IMG/VR virus record: IMGVR_UViG_3300031885_000091
Location: 1 to 27,282 of that record
DNA from: a virus
Length of the DNA stretch: 27,282 bases
Strand: one strand, 5' to 3'
The first letter of the stretch is position 1. Each line of letters begins with the position of its first letter. Below are positions 7,560 through 14,972 of this stretch, piece by piece. The position numbers and the translations under genes were made by a program. A model generated the notes under the pieces. It saw only the letters and a list, made by a program, of their open reading frames with translations. It did not search any database and had not been told where the DNA came from.

Positions 7560-9269
7560 TTATCCGTTCTTCTTAATAAAAGAAGATTCCTTATTAAATA
7601 CCCTAGACTTATTAGTAGACTTACCCCCCGGAAATAAAGAGTCAGCTTCCATTCCGTGGGTAACATAAACTCGTTGAATCCAAGAAGCTGCTCCCTGTTC
7701 TAAGACGGTAAACTCATCATCGTAGCCCTCAATGTAGTAAAAAGAATTAGGATTGTAGGGAAAGGTTTCGTCTAGATATAGGACTTTTCCTACTTTAATC
7801 TCATTTCGTCCATAGATAGTTAAGCTTCCACTTTCGTAGAATACAAACTTATTCCAGTAATCAAAGGCTAGTTCGTTAGCCTCTAAAAGATAAGTAGTAG
7901 AAACTCCCAGATTATTCTTATTTTGAGAAGTATTTCCAATTTCATGAAATCCCACATAAAAGGTTTCTAGTTCTATAGCTGTGGGCCTGAAACCATTCCT
8001 GGATATGCTAGGGGCATTAGCCAGAGGAAACTTACGACCTTTTATAGTTGGAACCGAGAGTTGAGCTATGGCGCTAGTAGCCTGATTATAAAAAGGAGTA
8101 GTTAACGTATAGAAGTGATTATGGCGGGCGTGATCATCTTCTCCCAAATCTAGATTAATTAATTCTATGGGACTTAATAATACTCGTACTGCGGGGTCCA
8201 TGGCTAGATCTAGGAAAGTATCAACTACCTGTGCTAAGTTAGGGTATCCAGTAGGATCAATAGCCCAAGGAAGCATCCGATAAGTAAGTCTCATTTTGCC
8301 ATTATCATCGGTTTCCGTAAATAGCTCATGAAGGGGTTCTGCAGAATAGGCTTTTAACCTTTCCCATAAACGACCCTTTAAATAAGAAACCGGATTATTC
8401 ACTGGAAGACTAAACGGAGTAAACTTAAAATTTAAAATATTTTCTATATCTCCATAATAGGGACTTCCAGAACTAGGAACTTGATCCAAGAACTTAAGTA
8501 ATCTTTTTGGCATTATCCATTGAGTTGGGACACTTAAATTAGCTTTAAAATTTTCTATAACCTTTTGAAGCTTACTGTTTCCACTTTGAGAAAGCACCAT
8601 TTCATGAATAAACTTTAAAAGATTAGATAATGAACCGTAAACACTATCCTTTTCTATAGCACTAATATAAGAACTAAAAACCTCTGTTACATTTTGTTCA
8701 TTTAAGAACACGTTATACCACAGTTCGGTATCCTGGTATATGCATCCAAAGTCTCTCCCAGTAACCGTATAGTTAGCTATGAATTCTCCAGCCGCCCCAG
8801 TAATTATAGTAGTGGCTACTCGATCTACCCTACACACTCCTCGTATTTTTTTAGGATTTACATCTTTAACTGCTGGAGCATCCTTTAGTAATTGAATATT
8901 CCCAGTTCCATTAGGATCAGCAGCACTCTCCGGTCCTTCTAACATTTTTTCTAAAAACAGATCTCCAGCTTGGCTCATAAGAATCAATAGCCAATGTCCC
9001 GGCTTAATAACATCTTTCCAGTCTTTAGTGGAATCTAATTTAAGAGAGAAAGTACCAGCGGGATCTCCTAGATGTTTAGAAAAACTGCAGTATAAAAGAT
9101 GGTCCGAGATATCGTAGGAATTACAATCGGATAAAGCATTAGAATCTACCGTTGTTAGGCTTTCATCTGAAAAGTCCTCATCAGTCTTAGCCCAAGGAAA
9201 CCACAAGACTTGGCACTGTGGTATGTACGTCCTAACTTGATTAGTATTTAAGGGTGCTTCATTAGCCAT
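7560..9269 (-). CDS. Baseplate hub protein (gpD/gp27-like)
   Basis: 569 aa immediately upstream of the spike gene, the conserved hub position. Visible signatures: YDISDHLLYCSFSKHL then a beta-rich GTFSLKLDST and IKPGHWLLILM (residues ~50-100), typical of the first barrel of hub proteins; and IRGVCRVDRV near 142 followed by YTVTGRDFG near 168-176, typical of gpP/gpD-like hubs. A C-terminal region holds another beta domain with VLYLDETFPYNPNSFYYIEGY and YVTHGM. The hub trimer bridges tube and spike. The start ATG (MANEAPL) lies just after the tape-measure stop. The middle (about 190-350) is helical and unassigned. Confidence 0.75.
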   Translation of the reverse strand: MANEAPLNTNQVRTYIPQCQVLWFPWAKTDEDFSDESLTTVDSNALSDCNSYDISDHLLYCSFSKHLGDPAGTFSLKLDSTKDWKDVIKPGHWLLILMSQAGDLFLEKMLEGPESAADPNGTGNIQLLKDAPAVKDVNPKKIRGVCRVDRVATTIITGAAGEFIANYTVTGRDFGCIYQDTELWYNVFLNEQNVTEVFSSYISAIEKDSVYGSLSNLLKFIHEMVLSQSGNSKLQKVIENFKANLSVPTQWIMPKRLLKFLDQVPSSGSPYYGDIENILNFKFTPFSLPVNNPVSYLKGRLWERLKAYSAEPLHELFTETDDNGKMRLTYRMLPWAIDPTGYPNLAQVVDTFLDLAMDPAVRVLLSPIELINLDLGEDDHARHNHFYTLTTPFYNQATSAIAQLSVPTIKGRKFPLANAPSISRNGFRPTAIELETFYVGFHEIGNTSQNKNNLGVSTTYLLEANELAFDYWNKFVFYESGSLTIYGRNEIKVGKVLYLDETFPYNPNSFYYIEGYDDEFTVLEQGAASWIQRVYVTHGMEADSLFPGGKSTNKSRVFNKESSFIKKNG

Positions 9270-9271
9270 GA

Positions 9272-11374
9272 TTATCTCTTAGCCGGAGGTCTTCCGCCTT
9301 TTTCAGCTTTAGGTTTACCAGCAGCCTGTTTCGCCGTCTGTAGTTGTTCCTGGCGAATCTTATTAGCTTCTTGATCTGCCTTAGCTTTCTCGGCTGCATA
9401 TCTTACTAGGGCATCTAAACCTTCTTGTAATTTATCTCGTCTTTCTGTAGCTAGTTCAACCGATCTGGATTTTTCCCATCCAGTGCCTTTAGCCGAATTA
9501 ATTTGTTCATTAATACGAGAAATTTCTTCTTGATAAACATCTTGAAGCATGGATCTTTGAGAAGGAAACATTTGTTTCATCTCAATTTCAGAAAATCCCC
9601 CAGATTGAATCTTATCGGCTAGTTGTTCTTTAGGATTTTTAGTTCCTCCAGATATCCAATCTCCAACATTACCCCAGAAATTGGCTTTACCAGAAGCTAT
9701 ATCTTTCCAACCCTCTACGGTGCTAGCCGCACCCCCTAAGAGAGTTACTAATAACTTTTGAATTTCAATAACTGCCGGAGCTATGTCTTTACCTAACTTT
9801 TCTAAGGAAGCGGCGGTATTCGCTTGAATTTGAGCTAGGTGGCCCTCAGAAGTTTCCATGATCTTAGGAACGTCTTTTTCTCCAAAATCTTTTTCATATT
9901 GTTTTAATAGTTCTTCTCTCTTTTTAGGGTCCAGGGTCTTAGAAATTTGTTTTAGAGTGTTAAAGGCTTCGTAAGCTTCCGTGACATTCTTGGTCCCAGT
10001 TCCGGCCATTAAGAAACGACCCCTAGCTACCCATTGTTCCTCTTTAGCCCGCTCTGCCTCTTCCTTGGTAGCATTCGGTCCTACCGTTAGGGGAAATCTT
10101 TTTAACTGTGTTTCTAACTGTTCTACGATAGCCCCAGCTCGTTTTTTTGAAGCCCCTTCTCCCCCAAAACCGAGAGAGGTAATCATGGATATATCCTGAC
10201 TCGTTAGAAGACCCCTACCCCTAGCAGCCTCTAGTTGCTTTCCAGTTCCTCCACCAAATAAACCAAATTCTAGAGCACTCTGGGCTCCTCCAAAAGTTCC
10301 TCGTCCAATTCCTTTGGCAGCATAGGCTTGCATCAATAAAGCCTGGGGACCTCCTTGGGCATTTTTAATAAAATTATCTAACCCACCAATTAATTTGGTA
10401 GCTTGCTGAGCTGATACTTGATCTCCGGCTCCTGCAATCTTCGCAATAGAATCAAAAGCTTCAGCATTTAATCCTAGTCCGTTATCATTGATTTGGCTAA
10501 GGATATCCTGCATAGCCTCAAAGTATGGTCCTAGAGCATGCTCCAATTTATTAGAAAATATAGTAGCTCTAAACTCTTCGGCAGTTCGATTAGCCTGACC
10601 AAACCCACCCTGGGATTGAACTCCTGCAAATGCTCCTTGAACTTGATTAGCATCAAATCCAGTCATTCGGGCAAACTTCATATTTTTTTGAAATTCTTTA
10701 GATTCTAGTTGGCTAGCCCCAACCCCAAAGATTCCGATACTCTGCTCTTGCGCCGCCCTAATTTCCGAAGGTTTAAAACCGAGTGCGCCATTAAGATAAG
10801 GATTAGTTCCAGATACATCCTTAATCCCTCTCCCCATCAAAGCCAATCTTTGTGGCACGGAAGCCTCGAACTCACTAAAAGCCATTTTTCCAATCTTAAG
10901 AGCTAATCCTGCGGCTAATCCTAAGCCGCCCAAAGCAGTAGCTCCCATTACGCCCATGCCACCCATTTTCTCCATAGCCATAGTTGACACATCTCTTACG
11001 GTCATGGGAGAGGAGACGGCTCCTCCTAATGTTTGTTTAGCTTTCTCAAGTCTAGAGAGTTCATTAGCATACTTGGCTCTTTGAATTTCTATTTTTAAAA
11101 GTTTTTCTTTGGCTTGAAGATTTAACAGATCTGTCTCATTAATTTTCTTTAGACGATTATGGTAGTATTCGGCATACTTACCTAATTTTTTCATTTCTTC
11201 GCCAATGTTTCCGATGGCTTTTGTTGCTTCTCCAGCTAGGAATTTTCTAGTTTCGGGAGTAAATATATTAAAGGATTTACCTCGGCCAAAGGATCTTTCA
11301 ATAACACTAGAAATTTCAAATAAAGACCGCTTGACTTCATTCGCATCTAAGCCTATTTGGATTTTATTAGCCAT
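9272..11374 (-). CDS. Tail tape measure protein
   Basis: 700 aa. It directly follows the two overlapping chaperone frames, as tape measure genes do. Features: an N-terminal helical region with coiled coil (about 55-115), a Gly/Ala/Met-rich hydrophobic stretch (about 135-165; MGGMGVMGATALGGLGLAAG), a long Gly/Gln/Ala-rich helical body, another hydrophobic patch near 530-550 (LLVTLLGGAAS), and a highly charged C-terminus ending PKAEKGGRPPAKR. With the usual ~0.15 nm per residue, 700 residues imply a tail of about 105 nm. No peptidase or muramidase domain is seen. The start ATG overlaps the upstream frame by 8 bp. Confidence 0.85.
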   Translation of the reverse strand: MANKIQIGLDANEVKRSLFEISSVIERSFGRGKSFNIFTPETRKFLAGEATKAIGNIGEEMKKLGKYAEYYHNRLKKINETDLLNLQAKEKLLKIEIQRAKYANELSRLEKAKQTLGGAVSSPMTVRDVSTMAMEKMGGMGVMGATALGGLGLAAGLALKIGKMAFSEFEASVPQRLALMGRGIKDVSGTNPYLNGALGFKPSEIRAAQEQSIGIFGVGASQLESKEFQKNMKFARMTGFDANQVQGAFAGVQSQGGFGQANRTAEEFRATIFSNKLEHALGPYFEAMQDILSQINDNGLGLNAEAFDSIAKIAGAGDQVSAQQATKLIGGLDNFIKNAQGGPQALLMQAYAAKGIGRGTFGGAQSALEFGLFGGGTGKQLEAARGRGLLTSQDISMITSLGFGGEGASKKRAGAIVEQLETQLKRFPLTVGPNATKEEAERAKEEQWVARGRFLMAGTGTKNVTEAYEAFNTLKQISKTLDPKKREELLKQYEKDFGEKDVPKIMETSEGHLAQIQANTAASLEKLGKDIAPAVIEIQKLLVTLLGGAASTVEGWKDIASGKANFWGNVGDWISGGTKNPKEQLADKIQSGGFSEIEMKQMFPSQRSMLQDVYQEEISRINEQINSAKGTGWEKSRSVELATERRDKLQEGLDALVRYAAEKAKADQEANKIRQEQLQTAKQAAGKPKAEKGGRPPAKR

Positions 11375-11786
11375 TGTCTAAAGTCTCCTCAGAGGGGTCA
11401 AACATGATTTCTTCTTCTATTTTAGCGGCTTTTTGTTTTAGGTCTTTGATTCTCTTACGATTTTCTTCAATTTTGGTATCCATCCACTCAAATTCGTCTT
11501 CAGCCTCTCCTTCAGAAACTAAAGAGGATTCAAAGGCTTGACGGGCTTGCTCACTGTTTTTATATAAAACCGCATAGTATTCAATTAATAATTCTTCATC
11601 ACTATAAGAATCCCAAACTGGGTCTTTTAAAAGGATTTTCCTTTCATCGGCCAAAAAGAACTTTGCAATCCTTACAAAATCTTTAAAGGTCAAATCCTGG
11701 CGATTTTCGTCTAGTCCAGCTAAGAAGTATCCCATGTACTTTAACTTGAACAGGGGACCTTTTTTAGACTTAGGCTTGTTCTCCAT
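11367..11786 (-). CDS. Tail assembly chaperone, second (gpT-like) frame, probably made by programmed frameshift
   Basis: The open frame extends up to an ATG at 11849, but neither that ATG nor the one at 11786 has a good ribosome site. From 11786 it gives 139 aa: a basic start, then a helical acidic body (VRIAKFFLADERK, DEELLIEYYAVLYKNSEQARQAF) and a coiled-coil C-terminus (KIEENRKRIKDLKQKAAKIEEE). It overlaps the preceding chaperone frame and the tape measure start, the G/GT arrangement of tailed phages, where a few percent of ribosomes shift frame to make the fusion that loads the tape measure. It is offset by one base (+1, or equivalently -2) from the first frame. Candidate shift sites are at 11778-11793. 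Confidence 0.75.
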   Translation of the reverse strand: MENKPKSKKGPLFKLKYMGYFLAGLDENRQDLTFKDFVRIAKFFLADERKILLKDPVWDSYSDEELLIEYYAVLYKNSEQARQAFESSLVSEGEAEDEFEWMDTKIEENRKRIKDLKQKAAKIEEEIMFDPSEETLDNG

Positions 11787-12147
11787 GTACTTTAGTATTC
11801 CACTCCCGTTCAAAATTAAAGCACTTTTGGTACAATTCAGTGACCACATTTACATCATAGAGGTCGGCTCCAAAGTTGGAAGAAATCCACCATTTAGAAG
11901 CTTCCTGTTCGTCTATGGTATATCTCAAATATGCCAGCATATAGTGTAAGAGCTTGGTCGTAGGATCAAGTTCTACTCCGCTATTTAAGCGGGACTCCAT
12001 GATGGCTATTTGTGAGTTTCTAGAAATATTTGGTATACGGTATCTAAAGGTACCCCTATAAACCGTTTTAGTAAGAATTCCAGTTACTTCTAAGGATAGC
12101 TCGGTTTCCATGGGTGGAAGATCCTTAGATAACATAGATGTATCCAT
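11770..12147 (-). CDS. Tail assembly chaperone, first (gpG-like) frame
   Basis: 125 aa, first gene of the late tail operon. The start ATG has AGGAG upstream inside the 22-bp leader repeat. The N-terminal half is beta-like (ELSLEVTGILTKTVYRGTFRYRIPN), the C-terminal half helical (LLHYMLAYLRYTIDE, WWISSNFGADLYDVNVVTELYQKCFNFEREW). A small protein with a few aromatic helices, directly before a second overlapping frame and the tape measure, is the expected gpG-like chaperone that keeps the tape measure soluble. The N-terminal beta sequence and the phrase KWWI recall phage proteins of this position, but family membership is inferred mainly from gene order. Confidence 0.75.
   Translation of the reverse strand: MDTSMLSKDLPPMETELSLEVTGILTKTVYRGTFRYRIPNISRNSQIAIMESRLNSGVELDPTTKLLHYMLAYLRYTIDEQEASKWWISSNFGADLYDVNVVTELYQKCFNFEREWNTKVHGEQA
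11778..11793 (-). other. Candidate programmed frameshift site in the chaperone overlap
   Basis: Frame-one codons are AAA GTA CAT GGA GAA CAA GCC TAA (stop at 11772-11770). Two slips reach frame two. A -2 slip has Glu-tRNA move from GAA (11781-11779) to GAG (11783-11781), then read AAC. A +1 slip has Lys-tRNA move from AAA (11793-11791) to AAG, then read TAC. The -2 route would give a fusion of 123 + 137 residues. Mu-type tails are known to use -2 shifting. Which slip occurs cannot be decided from sequence. Confidence 0.45.
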
Positions 12148-12151
12148 TTTA

Positions 12152-12173
12152 ATCTCCTGTTTAATCTAATCTC
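12152..12173 (-). repeat. 22-bp leader repeat, copy 1, with ribosome binding site
   Basis: Identical on the minus strand to 5745-5766. It supplies AGGAG for the chaperone start at 12147. The stretch upstream of it holds no TTGACN-17-TANNNT promoter of the kind found at other unit boundaries on this strand, which suggests late genes are driven differently. Confidence 0.6.
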
Positions 12174-12179
12174 AATCTA

Positions 12180-12208
12180 TTGACGAACTCCAAAGAATCC
12201 GCTAATAT
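12180..12208 (+). promoter_or_regulatory. Sigma-70-type promoter TTGACG-17-TAATAT
   Basis: -35 TTGACG at 12180-12185, 17-bp spacer, -10 TAATAT at 12203-12208, in the gap between divergent units. The RNA is expected to start near 12215, 7 bases before the ATG at 12222, and no Shine-Dalgarno is present. TATAAC at 12213-12218 is a competing -10 without a matching -35. Confidence 0.5.
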
Positions 12209-12221
12209 CAATTATAACACT

Positions 12222-12389
12222 ATGCGCATACTAGCCCTTATAGTCTTTTTGTTGTTGTTCTGTATGGCCGTACACCACTATTCAATGGTAGTATATCGAG
12301 GTGGGGGAGGCCGACTACAGTTCCATTCCACGATGTTGCTCGTCCACGCACTAGTCTGTACGACTATTGGATTGATGCTGGTCCTATGA
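12222..12389 (+). CDS. Small membrane protein, two predicted helices
   Basis: 55 aa. The ATG at 12222 is preferred over an in-frame TTG at 12180, because the TTG is part of the -35 box and the hydrophobic helix begins right after the ATG. Two membrane segments (about 2-18 and 37-54) flank a short Gly-rich basic loop (YRGGGGRLQFH). It is first in a four-gene unit joined by ATGA overlaps. Size and topology would suit a holin or inner-membrane accessory protein, but no lysis enzyme is adjacent and I recognise no family. Translation likely starts near the RNA 5' end without a ribosome site. Confidence 0.55.
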   Translation: MRILALIVFLLLFCMAVHHYSMVVYRGGGGRLQFHSTMLLVHALVCTTIGLMLVL

Positions 12390-12601
12390 TTTTTTATCAT
12401 CCAATTATTACTACTTTTTTAGCCTATGCTTTAGGAGTAGGCATGGGTATTTTGACAGTTTTACTTGTCATTATCTCTTTTAAAGGAAGCTATACTTTAT
12501 TAAAAGATTGCGGATTAACTTTGATCCGATATTTGGTCCATACTAAAATAGAGATACGTTTAGTAAAGAACTTGAAAGATGAACCAAAAACGCCGATATA
12601 A
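12386..12601 (+). CDS. Small membrane protein, one to two helices with cytoplasmic tail
   Basis: 71 aa, overlapping the previous gene by ATGA (12386-12389), so translational coupling is likely. A long hydrophobic stretch (about 6-33: ITTFLAYALGVGMGILTVLLVIISF) is followed by a Lys/Arg-bearing amphipathic tail (KIEIRLVKNLKDEPK). Its stop overlaps the next gene by 23 bp. Together with the preceding peptide it forms a two-membrane-protein pair of unknown role; a holin/antiholin pair is one possibility, unsupported by similarity. Confidence 0.55.
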   Translation: MIFYHPIITTFLAYALGVGMGILTVLLVIISFKGSYTLLKDCGLTLIRYLVHTKIEIRLVKNLKDEPKTPI

Positions 12602-12794
12602 ATTAGAAAAGGTCTTTTCTTGGTCAGGAGGAGAGGGAGCCATCCGGTTCCAAGAAATCCAAGGTATTTTTGTAAGGCCCTCCTTACAACAGAAAGGCTA
12701 CCGAATTATAAACCGAAGGACCAGAAGGCCCTTAAAGGGATTATACGAAACTAGATCAGAGGCTTTAAAAGCTCTAAGAAGGCTGCTTAGATGA
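12579..12794 (+). CDS. Small basic protein, unknown
   Basis: 71 aa, strongly basic (many Arg/Lys, ending LKALRRLLR). A beta-like first half (KVFSWSGGEGAIRFQEIQGIFVRP) and a C-terminal helix (RSEALKALRRLL) would suit nucleic-acid binding, but no family is recognised. It starts inside the previous gene and overlaps the metallophosphoesterase by ATGA (12791-12794), so the two are translationally linked. Confidence 0.6.
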   Translation: MNQKRRYKLEKVFSWSGGEGAIRFQEIQGIFVRPSLQQKGYRIINRRTRRPLKGLYETRSEALKALRRLLR

Positions 12795-13423
12795 AAATTG
12801 TGTTATTTAGCGATATTCACGCCAATCAGACGACCCACATTCCACCGTGCGATATTCTTATTTTCTGTGGAGATTTTAGTTATCAAGGTCGAATTGAAGA
12901 AACTATTGCTTTTTTAAATTGGTTTGAGCAACAACCTGCCAAACACCGAATTTTTATATCGGGAAATCATGATTTTCTGGGATACCAAAATCCTGGGCTA
13001 TTCCGATCTCTCGTAAAAGAACGAAAGAATATCTATTATCTAGAAGATAGCGGGATCGAGATCAAGGGCTTAAAAATCTGGGGGTTACCCTGGACTCCCA
13101 TTTTCAATGAATGGGCTTTCATGCTAGCTGATGAATCTCCCGCTATGGAACAAAGAATGTCTGTAATTCCCACAGGATTAGATCTATTGATCTCCCACGG
13201 CCCTCCTTACGGAGTTTTGGACCGAACGGTAGACGGAGAGTTTGCAGGGGGAAAAAGCCTTACACAAGCCATCCTAGACAAGAAACCAAAATATGTAGTT
13301 TGTGGGCACATCCACGAGGCCTATGGAACTAGCGTCTTGGGAGATAGCATTATCATAAATTGTTCAGTATTAAATGAACGATATTATATGGTTAACATAC
13401 CCGTGATAATTACTTTACCTTAA
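12791..13423 (+). CDS. Calcineurin-like metallophosphoesterase
   Basis: 210 aa with the full metal-binding set: SDIH at 7-10, CGDF at 26-29 (GD), GNHD at 58-61, SHGPP at 135-139 and CGHIH at 171-175. This is the dinuclear-metal phosphoesterase fold that cleaves phosphodiesters or monoesters. The short form with SHGPPYG and a final CGHIHEAYG resembles compact bacterial phosphohydrolases of the MPPED/YfcE type. The substrate is unknown; nucleotides, RNA ends or cyclic dinucleotides are all possible. Last gene of the plus unit; its last 14 bp overlap the 3' end of the opposing exonuclease gene. Confidence 0.9.
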   Translation: MKIVLFSDIHANQTTHIPPCDILIFCGDFSYQGRIEETIAFLNWFEQQPAKHRIFISGNHDFLGYQNPGLFRSLVKERKNIYYLEDSGIEIKGLKIWGLPWTPIFNEWAFMLADESPAMEQRMSVIPTGLDLLISHGPPYGVLDRTVDGEFAGGKSLTQAILDKKPKYVVCGHIHEAYGTSVLGDSIIINCSVLNERYYMVNIPVIITLP

Positions 13424-13976
13424 TCATTTCTTTCATAAGTAAGGCGCACGCGAGCGCGTCAGCCTTAGCAGTATGGGCTTCCCCAGGAAATTGAAGATTA
13501 AAATGTTTCATTAAGCTAGAAAGGCTGGCACTCATTTCCATAGGAATTTTGCCAGTTAATTGAAGGAATTGACCGATAGTTCCTGTATCTAGTTTTCGAT
13601 ACCCCACATACTGATTCCAAGCCTTCTTGTTTAAAAGCTTTTCATTTATTTTAACAATATCGAAATGGACATTATGACCTACTGGAACTAACTTTTCGGA
13701 CCCAGATTTAGAGTGAAATACCAATAGTTGAAAGAGCTTAGATCCGGCAGTCTTTACTTCTTCAGCTTCCTTGAAATGCTGTACTAGATCTATCTTATTG
13801 ATTTCTAAGGCTTTGGCTGAGATATGAAAGAAATCATCTTCAGAAGAAGGTCGGATCTTCAAATCCAGTTCTTCTACCAAATCAAAGTTTTCATCTAAAA
13901 TCCCAAAATAAGCTGTAAGAAGGTCGGCTTCTGGGCCGAGGCCCCCCGTTTCTACGTCCATAGTAATAAATTTCAT
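13410..13976 (-). CDS. DEDDh 3'-5' exonuclease (DnaQ/RNase T-like)
   Basis: 188 aa. ExoI motif DVETGG (Asp7, Glu9), ExoII HNVHFD (Asp106), ExoIII HTAKADA (His168, Asp173): all five catalytic residues of the DEDDh superfamily are present. It would remove nucleotides from 3' ends of DNA or RNA; roles in phage include proofreading and degradation of nucleic acid. Its promoter (13982-14010) has an optimal -35, spacer and -10, placing the RNA start at or within 2 bases of the ATG at 13976, with no ribosome site, so a leaderless mRNA is predicted. It is a single-gene unit, convergent with the metallophosphoesterase. Confidence 0.9.
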   Translation of the reverse strand: MKFITMDVETGGLGPEADLLTAYFGILDENFDLVEELDLKIRPSSEDDFFHISAKALEINKIDLVQHFKEAEEVKTAGSKLFQLLVFHSKSGSEKLVPVGHNVHFDIVKINEKLLNKKAWNQYVGYRKLDTGTIGQFLQLTGKIPMEMSASLSSLMKHFNLQFPGEAHTAKADALACALLMKEMIKVK

Positions 13977-13981
13977 AGCTC

Positions 13982-14010
13982 ATTATACCAAAAGGAAAGC
14001 CCCGAGTCAA
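13982..14010 (-). promoter_or_regulatory. Strong sigma-70-type promoter TTGACT-17-TATAAT of the exonuclease gene
   Basis: Minus strand: -35 TTGACT at 14010-14005, exactly 17 bp, -10 TATAAT at 13987-13982, then GAGCT and the ATG at 13976. Eleven of twelve consensus bases match. The -35 lies in the loop and stem of the terminator hairpin of the upstream gene, so one sequence serves both elements. Confidence 0.8.
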
Positions 14011-14022
14011 GGACTCGGGGCT
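13998..14022 (-). terminator. Rho-independent terminator of the head/tail structural operon
   Basis: A perfect 11-bp stem (AGCCCCGAGTC / GACTCGGGGCT) with a 3-base loop, 33 bp after the tail tube stop. On the minus strand it is followed by TTTCCTTTTGG. It ends the minus-strand operon before the exonuclease. Confidence 0.85.
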
Positions 14023-14054
14023 GAGGAAGGAGGAGGAAGGGGTACGAAAAAATC

Positions 14055-14507
14055 TTAGATATTGCTGCCTTCGCTAGTTTGACGAGCTTTGAAGTTCCAA
14101 GTTCCCGTCCAAACGCCGCGAGCGTCTACTGTGCCAGTGCCTCCAGAAAACTTAACACCAGTTAAAGATGAAACGCTATTTCCCGTAACTCTATCAAGGA
14201 TATCAATTGAAAGATCTCCCCTAGAGAACAGAGCATTTAAATCCGAAGGATCAATGTTCAAGAAATTAGCTGCGTCATCATCAATCTTAAATCGGTTAAC
14301 AGAGCCAGTAACTTTGTGTGCAGTTTCAGCAAACTCTGCAACTTCCAATTGATCAAGTACATCAATATCCGTCAAGGTGTTATCCACATTGAGGGTATAA
14401 GACGAGGCGAAAGCCACCGGACCAAAACCGGCTATGTTAATTGATAGCCTACTACCAGACTTTGCTTTGGTAGTATTCGGGTTTGTACTAGAGGGTAAAT
14501 TTGCCAT
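14055..14507 (-). CDS. Tail tube protein
   Basis: 150 aa, two genes after the sheath, the standard position. Beta-rich with short turns: SRLSINIAGFGPVAFASSYTLNV, VTGSVNRFKIDDDAA, GDLSIDILDRVTG, TVDARGVWTGTWNFKAR; this repeated strand pattern is that of tube proteins of contractile tails. Subunits stack as hexameric rings around the tape measure. ATG at 14507 with AAGGAG 5 bases upstream. The gene is followed by a strong terminator, consistent with it being the end of the operon and with high expression. Confidence 0.8.
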   Translation of the reverse strand: MANLPSSTNPNTTKAKSGSRLSINIAGFGPVAFASSYTLNVDNTLTDIDVLDQLEVAEFAETAHKVTGSVNRFKIDDDAANFLNIDPSDLNALFSRGDLSIDILDRVTGNSVSSLTGVKFSGGTGTVDARGVWTGTWNFKARQTSEGSNI

Positions 14508-14536
14508 ATCTTTCTCCTTAAACTATTCTATCAAAC

Positions 14537-14962
14537 TTATTCAGTCTCACCTTGGCTTAGTAACTCTACCATTTGGGTGAAAATGTCTGTCTTAACTAGA
14601 AGACCCATAAGTCCCGCATTGCGGGTAACTTGCTGATCTCCTACAACGAGGTTTTCCCCTGTATAGATAGAATACTCTGGCCCTTCTTGTCCATTTCTAT
14701 AACTCTTAAAGAACAATTGACCAAGTTCAAATCCATCATATACCAGTTCTATGCCTGAAGGAATAACCTGTCCACCCATAACGGGCCTAGAAGATTCTCC
14801 CTTACTCATAGTAACCGCGATATTCTGAATCGGTTGTAAAACTTTGATTGGTTCTCTACTTTGAATTCTATTGTGCAAAGATTTTACTAACAACGGCTTC
14901 ATATTCTCTAGAATCGCAGGATTCTGAAGAATTCTCTTTGCTTTATCATTCAAGTGATTCAC
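14537..14962 (-). CDS. Unknown protein between sheath and tube
   Basis: 141 aa, starting with GTG at 14962; AAGGAG lies 6 bases upstream, which decides the start. The N-terminal ~50 residues are helical and basic (NDKAKRILQNPAILENMKPLLVKSLHNRI); the rest is beta-like (VIPSGIELVYDGFELGQLFFKSYRNG, YSIYTGENLVVGDQQVTRNAG) with a final amphipathic helix. No membrane segment. I do not recognise the family. A gene between sheath and tube is unusual, as these are commonly adjacent, and suggests a tail component or an assembly factor expressed with them. Confidence 0.6.
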   Translation of the reverse strand: MNHLNDKAKRILQNPAILENMKPLLVKSLHNRIQSREPIKVLQPIQNIAVTMSKGESSRPVMGGQVIPSGIELVYDGFELGQLFFKSYRNGQEGPEYSIYTGENLVVGDQQVTRNAGLMGLLVKTDIFTQMVELLSQGETE

Positions 14963-14972
14963 TCAAAGCTCC

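Noticed and set aside
11734-11949. Plus-strand frame over the chaperone overlap
   Set aside because: Antisense to the two chaperone frames; no promoter or ribosome site.
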